DNA of 5,082 nt, from positions 1 through 5,082 of the forward strand of contig JAJXTA010000298.1 of assembly GCA_021784265.1 (NCBI GenBank). Reading direction: 5' to 3'. The DNA is from a bacterium (lineage in GTDB: Bacteria > Verrucomicrobiota > Verrucomicrobiia > Limisphaerales > J093). Shown here piece after piece: positions 1-5,082 of the stretch. Under the pieces are notes generated by a model that worked only from the letters and a program-made list of their open reading frames with translations, did no database searches and was not told the DNA's origin. Within the stretch, counting starts at the first letter, position 1; the number at the start of each line of letters is the position of its first letter. The position numbers were made by a program, and so were the translations under genes.

Positions 1-335
1 TAATGCTGGACCCCCGCCGCCCCGGGCCCGTCCGCCTGGCCTGGTGGCGGGGCAAGGTCCACCAGCAGCGTCCCAAGCATCTGGTAGGAGCCCATGCGCT
101 CGTAGTCGTCCCAGGAGCCTTCGCGCCCGGTCCAGAGGCTGGCTTCGTCGAGGACCACCCGTTCCTGGTTCACCCCGCCATAAACCAAAGCCCCGAAGCG
201 GCCGTTGCCGATGGGGAGGGCGCTGGTCAGGCCGGGGGCCGCCGGCTGGGGGTACCACAGGGTGAGGTCCTCGGCGTCCAGCGCCGTGGTGGCGGTGGCC
301 AGCACCGCCCAAGCCCAGAGGATCTTTGTTAGCAT
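1..335 (-). CDS. GH95-type alpha-L-fucosidase-like glycoside hydrolase, N-terminal part
   Basis: Only the first 111 codons are present; the frame is open to the window edge, where the next codon begins TA and is probably Tyr. The ATG at 335 opens a short signal-peptide-like stretch: Lys4, then a hydrophobic run with Trp7 and Trp9, and a plausible cleavage site near Ala21. Export from the cytoplasm is therefore likely. The mature start resembles the N-terminal beta-sandwich domain of GH95 enzymes: LWYPQPA (26-32), ALPIGNGRFGALVYGG (39-54), ERVVLDEASLWTG (58-70) and YQMLGTLLVDL (84-94). GH95 members usually remove terminal alpha-1,2-L-fucose, and some act on alpha-L-galactose. The catalytic residues lie further on in the protein and cannot be seen, so substrate and activity are inferred from family only. 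The gene starts 63 bases after purL with no Shine-Dalgarno sequence. It is unrelated in function to its neighbours. Confidence 0.82.
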   Translation of the reverse strand, partial: MLTKILWAWAVLATATTALDAEDLTLWYPQPAAPGLTSALPIGNGRFGALVYGGVNQERVVLDEASLWTGREGSWDDYERMGSYQMLGTLLVDLAPPPGQADGPGAAGVQH

Positions 336-398
336 AACGGTTTGGTTCTGGTTACGCCGGCGCCTGCCGGACGGCGGCGAGCGGCCCGCCCCCTGGCG
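336..398 (-). other. purL-hydrolase spacer with two small GC-rich hairpins and an AACC triplet
   Basis: This 63-base gap separates the purL stop from the hydrolase start. Read on the minus strand it can form a 5-bp stem GGCGG/CCGCC with an 8-base loop (373-390), then a second 5-bp stem CCGGC/GCCGG with an AGGC loop (357-370). Neither is followed by a T-run, so an intrinsic terminator is not supported, although the pair could slow polymerase or affect mRNA stability. Between the second hairpin and the ATG there are three AACC copies (as GGTT on the plus strand at 339-342, 344-347 and 350-353). I see no -35/-10 promoter and no Shine-Dalgarno sequence. In DNA this GC-rich, short stems arise often by chance. 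Confidence 0.3.
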
Positions 399-2768
399 CT
401 AGGCCATCGCCCGGGCCAAGGCATGCCACCAGCGGTCATGCAGCTCGACCACCGACCAACGCCACTCTTGTCCTTGAGCCCGGAGGCGCAACTGATCACC
501 GCCGACGACCCCCAGTTCTGTGGCCGTCACGCCGAGGATCTTGGCCTGCGCCCGGACCTTCGGGGCGTCGAGGGCCGTGGTGGTGATGAGGACGCGGTGC
601 TGGGTTTCCCCGAAGAGGAGCGCATCCAGTCGGGGCGGGTTGGGGGCCGCGACGGTGCCGCTCCCGTCGGCGCCCAGTTCGATGGCAGCGCCGATGAGGC
701 GCGGGGTTTCGCGCGCCACTTGGTGTGAGATACAGCACTCCGCCAGAGCGACGGCCAACCCACCGTCGCTGCAGTCATGCGCGCTCTTGACCGCCCCCCC
801 GTAGATCAGCGAGCGCAGGGCTTCGTGCAGGGTGCGCCCCTGGTCCAGCTCGCACCGTGGGGGCCGGCCCGTCTTCTGGCCGTGGAGGACTTGGAGGTAA
901 GCGGAGCCGCCCAACCCACCCAGCGGGTCCGCGGGGTCCACCGCCGGGCCCAGCAGGAGGATGACGTCGCCCGGGTCTTTGAACCATTGGGTGGTGATAT
1001 GCTCGGGGCGAGCGATGACGCCGACCATGGCGATGGTGGGCGTGGGGTCGATCGCTCCCGCCGGGCTCTGGTTGTAGAGGCTGCAGTTGCCCCCCGTCAC
1101 CGGGGTCTGAAAGGCGCGGCAGGCCTCGGCCAGACCGCGCACGCTTTCCCGCAACTGCCAAAAGAGCTCGGGATGGTGCGGGTTCCCGAAGTTGAGATTG
1201 TCGGTCACCCCCACGGGGGTGGCGCCGCTGCAGGCCAGGTTGCGGGCCGCTTCCGTGACCGCGATCTTGCTCCCCTCATAGGGGTCGAGATAGACATAAG
1301 TGCCGTTGCAATCGACGGTGAGGGCGAGGAATTTCTCGACGGTAGGGGGGGCTCCGCCCGTTTCAGTTCCGGCAGCGGGCCGGGGTGGGAGGGCGTCGGC
1401 TTTGAGGCGGATCACCGCGGCGTCGGAACCGGGGCAGACGACCGAGCCATCCCGCACCATGTGATCGTATTGGCGATAGACCCAGTTCTTGGAGGCGATG
1501 GTGGGCCAAGCCAGCAGGTGGAGCAGGGCCGCGGTGGGGTCGGTCGTGTCGGGCAGGCCGGCCAGGGTGAAGGCGCGGACGCCAGCCAGATAGCCCGGCT
1601 CGCGCGCCTCCCGCTCATAGACGGGCGATTCGGTCGCGATCGGTTTGGCCGGGATGTCCGCCACCACCCGGCCCTGGTGCTTCACCACCATCCGCCCGGT
1701 GCCGGTGACCACCCCGATCTCCGCCCAGGGGAGGTCCCATTTGTCGAAAATCCGCTTCACCTCCTCCTCGCGCCCCTGATGCACGATGACCAGCATGCGC
1801 TCCTGGGATTCGCTGAGCATGATCTCGTACGGGGTCATGTGGGGAGCGCGTTGCGGCACCTTGCTGAGCTCGATCTCGATGCCCGTGCCGGCGCGGGCGG
1901 CGGTCTCGCAGGTGGAACAGGTGAGGCCGGCCGCCCCCATGTCCTGCATGCCGGCCACGGCCCCGGTGGCCAGCAATTCCAGGCAGGCCTCGCAGACCAG
2001 CTTCTCCATGAACGGGTCGCCCACCTGCACGGCGCCGCGTTGGTGTTGGGCCGAGGCCTCCGTCAGGTCCTGCGAGGCAAACGCCGCCCCCGCCAACCCG
2101 TCGCGGCCCGTCGCCGGGCCGACGTAAAAGACCGGGTTCCCCAGCCCTTGGGCCGCCCCGCGGGCGATCTGTTCATGCCGCAGCACGCCCAAGCAGAAGA
2201 CATTGACCAAGGGGTTGCCTTCGTAGGAAGGATCGAAGCCGACCTCGCCCGCGAGGGTCGGGATGCCGAAACAGTTGCCGTAATGGGCGACGCCGCTCAC
2301 GACCCCGGCGAAGAGGCGCCGGTTGTTGGCCAGGCGCGCTTCGTCGGCGGAGCTGCCGGTGATGGGGCCGAAGCGGAGCGAATCCATGGCGCAGACCGGG
2401 CGGGCCCCCATGGTGAAGATGTCGCGGATGATGCCGCCCACCCCGGTCGCGGCGCCCTGGAAGGGCTCGACCGCGCTGGGATGGTTGTGGGACTCGATCT
2501 TGAAGGCGATGGCCAGGCCGTCACCGATATCGAGAATGCCGGCGTTTTCCTCGCCCGCCCCGACCAGCACGGACCGGCCCCGGGTCGGAAAGGTCCGGAG
2601 CAGCGGGCGGGTGTTCTTGTAAGAACAGTGTTCGCTCCACATGACCGAGAAGATACCCAGCTCGGTGTAGCTCGGAGGCCGGCCCAGGATCGCCTGGAGA
2701 CGGTCGTATTCCTCGGGCGTCAGGCCGTGTTGGGCGACCAACGCGGGGGTGATGGCGGGTTCGCTCAT
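399..2768 (-). CDS. purL: FGAM synthase subunit PurL (small form)
   Basis: This 789-residue protein is the ATP-dependent synthetase subunit that converts FGAR plus ammonia to FGAM, step four of de novo purine synthesis, in the cytoplasm. Visible family motifs are: the N-terminal catalytic-histidine segment [12 protein letters not shown] (43-54, His47); the nucleotide/Mg segment [19 protein letters not shown] (91-109); [11 protein letters not shown] (247-257) and QDMGAAGLT (275-283) in the first AIRS-like half; and [17 protein letters not shown] (422-438), PGSDAAV (446-452), [10 protein letters not shown] (521-530), TGGNCSLYN (558-566) and [14 protein letters not shown] (664-677) in the second half. 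No glutaminase domain is attached, as expected of the small form that works with PurQ and PurS. It is about 45 residues longer than Bacillus PurL, partly from a linker insertion at 456-478. ATG 2768 (MSEPAIT) is chosen because the family alignment begins just after it; the frame stays open another 99 codons into purQ, but that stretch has no PurL character. The stop is TAG. Confidence 0.97.
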   Translation of the reverse strand: MSEPAITPALVAQHGLTPEEYDRLQAILGRPPSYTELGIFSVMWSEHCSYKNTRPLLRTFPTRGRSVLVGAGEENAGILDIGDGLAIAFKIESHNHPSAVEPFQGAATGVGGIIRDIFTMGARPVCAMDSLRFGPITGSSADEARLANNRRLFAGVVSGVAHYGNCFGIPTLAGEVGFDPSYEGNPLVNVFCLGVLRHEQIARGAAQGLGNPVFYVGPATGRDGLAGAAFASQDLTEASAQHQRGAVQVGDPFMEKLVCEACLELLATGAVAGMQDMGAAGLTCSTCETAARAGTGIEIELSKVPQRAPHMTPYEIMLSESQERMLVIVHQGREEEVKRIFDKWDLPWAEIGVVTGTGRMVVKHQGRVVADIPAKPIATESPVYEREAREPGYLAGVRAFTLAGLPDTTDPTAALLHLLAWPTIASKNWVYRQYDHMVRDGSVVCPGSDAAVIRLKADALPPRPAAGTETGGAPPTVEKFLALTVDCNGTYVYLDPYEGSKIAVTEAARNLACSGATPVGVTDNLNFGNPHHPELFWQLRESVRGLAEACRAFQTPVTGGNCSLYNQSPAGAIDPTPTIAMVGVIARPEHITTQWFKDPGDVILLLGPAVDPADPLGGLGGSAYLQVLHGQKTGRPPRCELDQGRTLHEALRSLIYGGAVKSAHDCSDGGLAVALAECCISHQVARETPRLIGAAIELGADGSGTVAAPNPPRLDALLFGETQHRVLITTTALDAPKVRAQAKILGVTATELGVVGGDQLRLRAQGQEWRWSVVELHDRWWHALARAMA

Positions 2769-2808
2769 GGAAAGGAGGGGCAACGCCGGGAGGGGAATGG
2801 CGGCAGGG
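2769..2808 (-). other. purQ-purL spacer, pyrimidine-rich leader
   Basis: The 40-base gap before the purL ATG is rich in C and T on the coding strand and carries CCCCTCC twice (2789-2795 and 2774-2780), 15 bases apart. The second copy extends to CCTCCTTTC, which is the same sense as the 3' tail of many bacterial 16S rRNAs and so cannot act as a Shine-Dalgarno site. No purine-rich ribosome-binding site is present. Translation of purL presumably depends on coupling to purQ or on a leaderless or unstructured-start mode. Confidence 0.45.
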
Positions 2809-3510
2809 TCACGCCGCCCGGCGCCGAGCCCAGCACTGGGCCATGCTCTCGAAGATGCGCCGCCCGTCGGCGCTGCCCAGCAGGGTCTCGCTGGCCCGGT
2901 CCGGGTGGGGCATGAGGCCCGCCACATTGCGGGCCTGGTTGCAGATGCCGGCGATGTTGCGCAGCGAGCCGTTGGGGTTGGCCGCCTCAGTGACGGCGCC
3001 GCCGGCGTCGCAATACTGCCAGAGGATCTGCCTGTGGGTCTCGAGCGCGGCCAGGGTCGGCTCATCCGCGAAGTAGCAACCCTCCCCGTGAGCGATGGGG
3101 ATGCGGAGCACGTGGTCCGGGGGAATGGCCTCCGTAAACGGGGCGTCGTGCGCGGCGGTCTTCAAGAAGACCTGTTCGCAGCGGAACTGGAGGGAACGGT
3201 TGCGGATCAGCGCCCCGGGCAACAGCCCCGCCTCACAGAGGATCTGGAAGCCATTACAGATACCCAGCACCAGCCCGCCCTCGTCGGCAAAGCGTTGGAC
3301 GGCTTGCATCACCGGGCTGAACCGGGCGATGGCGCCACACCGCAAGTAGTCGCCATAGCTGAACCCGCCGGGAATGACGACGGCGTCGGCGTCGCCCAAC
3401 GAAGTGGCTTTGTGCCAGACATAGTCGGCCTGGTGGCCCAGGAGGCGAACGGCATGGAGGCAGTCTTGGTCGCAGTTAGACGCCGGGAACTGGAGGATGG
3501 CAAAGCGCAT
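2809..3510 (-). CDS. purQ: FGAM synthase glutaminase subunit PurQ
   Basis: This 233-residue class I (triad) glutamine amidotransferase hydrolyses glutamine to glutamate and ammonia, which is channelled to PurL for FGAM formation. Evidence is the start [33 protein letters not shown] (47-63), the nucleophile segment GICNGFQIL (83-91, Cys85), [12 protein letters not shown] (136-147) and the C-terminal GLMPHPDRA (198-206). The triad histidine is His202. The third triad member, normally Glu in an HPE motif, is Asp204 here. Length is close to the usual 220-230 residues. The protein has ten cysteines. ATG 3510 is the natural start because the conserved first beta strand begins at once. It lies 10 bases after the purS stop with no clear Shine-Dalgarno sequence, which suggests translational coupling. 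The stop is TGA at 2809-2811. Confidence 0.97.
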   Translation of the reverse strand: MRFAILQFPASNCDQDCLHAVRLLGHQADYVWHKATSLGDADAVVIPGGFSYGDYLRCGAIARFSPVMQAVQRFADEGGLVLGICNGFQILCEAGLLPGALIRNRSLQFRCEQVFLKTAAHDAPFTEAIPPDHVLRIPIAHGEGCYFADEPTLAALETHRQILWQYCDAGGAVTEAANPNGSLRNIAGICNQARNVAGLMPHPDRASETLLGSADGRRIFESMAQCWARRRAA

Positions 3511-3520
3511 GGGCGCGGCC

Positions 3521-3760
3521 TTACTCGAGCTCCAGCCGGTAATCCTCGATCACCGGGTTGCTGAGGAAACGGTGGCAGGCCTCCGCCAGCCGCCGCCGGG
3601 CCGCCTCCCGGTCGCCGTCGGCCAGTTCCAGCTCCAGGTATTTGCCCACGCGTACCGCGCCCACCTCCGTGTAGCCGAGGTGGGCCAGGGCGTTCTGCAC
3701 GGTCTTGCCTTGCGGGTCCAGGACCGCCCGTTTGGGGGTGATGGTGATCTTTGCTTTCAT
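3521..3760 (-). CDS. purS: FGAM synthase bridging subunit PurS
   Basis: This 79-residue protein matches PurS along its whole length. PurS is the small non-catalytic subunit that forms a dimer and holds PurQ and PurL together for ammonia transfer. Family hallmarks are [10 protein letters not shown] at the start, [13 protein letters not shown] (13-25), [14 protein letters not shown] (33-46) and the C-terminal [12 protein letters not shown] (68-79). Length agrees with the usual 80 or so residues. ATG 3760 is preferred over an in-frame upstream start at 3829, since the added 23 residues (MDWRCAG...) have no family counterpart. No Shine-Dalgarno sequence precedes it. It is the first gene of the purS-purQ-purL cluster and stops (TAA) 10 bases before purQ. 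Confidence 0.96.
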   Translation of the reverse strand: MKAKITITPKRAVLDPQGKTVQNALAHLGYTEVGAVRVGKYLELELADGDREAARRRLAEACHRFLSNPVIEDYRLELE

Positions 3761-3840
3761 GATCGTGGGGCCAGCCGCCCCCGGTTGCCGCGGAATGTTG
3801 GGAGAAGCCCCGGCGCAACGCCAGTCCAAACTGCCCGGGG
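3761..3840 (-). other. tyrS-purS spacer with a stem-loop directly after the tyrS stop
   Basis: The 80-base gap begins, on the minus strand, immediately after the tyrS TAA with CCCCGG (3835-3840), which can pair with CCGGGG at 3808-3813. Nested inside is CAGT-TTGG-ACTG. No T-run follows, so a classical intrinsic terminator is not shown. A competing pairing GTTGC (3815-3819) with GCAAC (3784-3788) is mutually exclusive with the first stem, and a second CCGGGG copy at 3779-3784 could replace the first as partner. I see no convincing -35/-10 pair and no purine riboswitch. Whether purS is transcribed through from tyrS is open. Confidence 0.3.
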
Positions 3841-5082
3841 TTACCGCAGGCTGACCACCGCGTAGTTGCGTTTCCCTTTGCGCAGGAGGACGTGCTTGCC
3901 GAAGAGCAGGTCGGCGGTGGCGAGGCCGCGCGGGGCGGCGGTCTCGCGCACGTTATTGACGTAGATGCCGCCGCCCTCGAGGTCCTTGCGGGCCTGGCTC
4001 TTGCTCGCGCAGAGGCCGGCGTGCACCAGCAGGTCCACCAGCGGCAGACCCGCCCCAAACCGGCTGGCCTCCAACCGGTGGGTGGGGACCTCGCCGAGGA
4101 GCTCGTTGAACGTGGCTTCGGAAATGCCGTCCAGACCGCCGCCGAAGAGGATCTGACTGGCCCGCCCCGCCTCCCGGGTGGCGGCCTCGCCGTGGACCAG
4201 CTCGGTCACGGCTCGCGCCAGGGCTTGATGGGCGGCGCGGGCCTCGGGCCGGGCCGCGTGCTGGGCGGCCAATTCCTCGATCGCCCCCCGTTCCAGGAAG
4301 GTGAAGTAGCGCAAGTAACGCACCACATCACGGTCATCGGTGCGGATCCAAAACTGATAGAACCGATAGACGCTGGTCCGTTGCGGGTCCAACCAGACCG
4401 CGCCCGCCTCGGTCTTGCCGAACTTGGTGCCGTCGGCGTTGGTGATCAAGGGCAGGGTGAGGCCGAAGACGTGGGCGTCGAGTTTCTTGCGGCAGAGGTC
4501 CAGGCCGGCGGTGATGTTGCCCCACTGATCGCTGCCGCCGATCTGGAGTTCGCACTGATAGGTCCGGCGGAGGTGGAGGAAATCGAAGGCCTGCAGGAGC
4601 ATGTAGCTGAACTCAGTGTAGCTGATGCCGGTGTCGCGGTCTTCCATGCGGGCGCGGACGCTCTCCTTGGCCACCATCATGTTCACCGAGAAATGCTTGC
4701 CGATGTCGCGCAGGAACTCCAGGTAGGTCAGCCGCCCGGTCCACTCGGCGTTATCGACCAGGCGGGCGGGATTGCTGGCGGCGTCGAAGTCGAGCAACCG
4801 CCGGAGTTGTGCCTTCACCCGGACGATGTTGGCGGCCAGGGTCTCCGGACTCAGGAGCTGGCGTTCGGCCGTTTTGCCGCTGGGATCGCCAATCGAACCC
4901 GTCGCCCCGCCGGCCACGGCGATGGGGTGATGGCCGTGGAGCTGAAAGCGGCGCAGGGCCAAGAGCGGCACCAGATTGCCCACGTGCAGGCTGTCGGCGG
5001 TCGGGTCGAAGCCGCAATACAGGGTCAGCGGTCCCACGGCCAACCGTTGGGCCAGGGCCGGCAGGTCGTGGCGTTCGCCTAC
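3841..5082 (-). CDS. tyrS: tyrosyl-tRNA synthetase, 5' end missing
   Basis: This cytoplasmic class I aminoacyl-tRNA synthetase activates tyrosine with ATP and charges tRNA-Tyr. 413 codons plus a TAA stop are visible and the frame is open to the window edge. Bacterial TyrRS is about 420 residues, so only about ten residues are likely missing; an internal TTG at 5043 is not the start, because the reading upstream (ERHDLPALAQRL) fits the usual N-terminal helix. Counting from the window edge, one sees TLYCGFDPTADSLHVGN (20-36, the HIGH-class signature), GGATGSIGDPSGK (58-70), QIGGSDQWGN (180-189, tyrosine and ATP site), GTKFGKTEAGAVWLDP (218-233, the KMSKS equivalent as KFGKT, as in E. coli) and a C-terminal S4-like RNA-binding domain from about 346 to 411. 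All core motifs are intact. It is the upstream neighbour of purS on the same strand. Confidence 0.97.
   Translation of the reverse strand, partial: VGERHDLPALAQRLAVGPLTLYCGFDPTADSLHVGNLVPLLALRRFQLHGHHPIAVAGGATGSIGDPSGKTAERQLLSPETLAANIVRVKAQLRRLLDFDAASNPARLVDNAEWTGRLTYLEFLRDIGKHFSVNMMVAKESVRARMEDRDTGISYTEFSYMLLQAFDFLHLRRTYQCELQIGGSDQWGNITAGLDLCRKKLDAHVFGLTLPLITNADGTKFGKTEAGAVWLDPQRTSVYRFYQFWIRTDDRDVVRYLRYFTFLERGAIEELAAQHAARPEARAAHQALARAVTELVHGEAATREAGRASQILFGGGLDGISEATFNELLGEVPTHRLEASRFGAGLPLVDLLVHAGLCASKSQARKDLEGGGIYVNNVRETAAPRGLATADLLFGKHVLLRKGKRNYAVVSLR

Noticed and set aside
794..1351. G7 and C7 runs inside purL (794-800 and 1345-1351) as phase-variation or frameshift sites
   Set aside because: The frame is continuous and conserved on both sides of each run ([15 protein letters not shown] after the first), and a purine synthesis enzyme is an unlikely target for on-off switching.
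777..2915. 712-codon open frame on the plus strand opposite purL
   Set aside because: It is antisense to a well-conserved purL in full. High GC at purL third codon positions removes stops from the complementary frame; the translation shows no recognisable domain and has Gly/Arg/His/Asp-rich shadow composition.
2769..3065. 99-codon upstream extension of purL, suggesting a purQ-purL fusion or an 888-residue PurL
   Set aside because: The extension is a different frame of purQ coding DNA with Arg/Pro/Ala-rich shadow content; purQ itself is intact with its own stop, and PurL homology begins at ATG 2768.
2797..3564. Plus-strand open frame opposite purQ preceded by AAAGGAGGGG and GGGAGGGG
   Set aside because: It has the most Shine-Dalgarno-like upstream sequence in the window, but the translated product has no family resemblance and it is fully antisense to purQ. 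The purine-rich stretch is just the complement of the purL leader, and the nearer copy is too close to the ATG.
3761..3829. Longer 102-residue PurS from ATG 3829
   Set aside because: The extra 23 residues match nothing in the PurS family, which begins at MKAK; no better ribosome-binding site supports it.
3808..3840. Intrinsic terminator after tyrS
   Set aside because: A stem can form but no T-run follows on the minus strand, and the stem is interrupted; listed only as a possible structure.

Overview
The window is a compact, GC-rich bacterial segment in which every supportable gene lies on the minus strand. Read in transcription order, from high to low coordinates, it holds: the end-truncated tyrosyl-tRNA synthetase gene tyrS (3841-5082); purS (3521-3760), purQ (2809-3510) and purL (399-2768), the three subunits of formylglycinamidine ribonucleotide (FGAM) synthase; and the first 111 codons of a gene for a secreted GH95-type alpha-L-fucosidase-like glycoside hydrolase (1-335).

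The four housekeeping proteins are intact where visible and carry their expected motifs. PurS, PurQ and PurL together carry out step four of de novo purine synthesis: PurQ releases ammonia from glutamine, PurL uses ATP to amidate FGAR, and PurS bridges the two. purS and purQ are 10 bases apart and purQ and purL 40 bases apart, so the three genes look like one transcript. tyrS ends 80 bases before purS on the same strand and could be part of it. The hydrolase begins 63 bases after purL and is functionally unrelated.

The split PurS/PurQ/small-PurL form excludes the large fused PurL of typical gamma-proteobacteria. The strong GC bias, the GH95 enzyme and the general look of PurL suggest a member of the Planctomycetes-Verrucomicrobia group, perhaps Verrucomicrobiota. 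This is an impression from memory of the protein families, not a demonstrated assignment.

I found no RNA gene, mobile element, CRISPR array, riboswitch or convincing promoter. All intergenic gaps are 80 bases or less. The mildly unusual points are the lack of Shine-Dalgarno sequences before all four visible starts, a pyrimidine-rich leader before purL that copies the 16S rRNA tail, a Glu-to-Asp change in the PurQ catalytic triad, a Pro/Gly/Ala-rich insertion in PurL, and the tyrS-purSQL arrangement. I see no evidence of a new biological system here.
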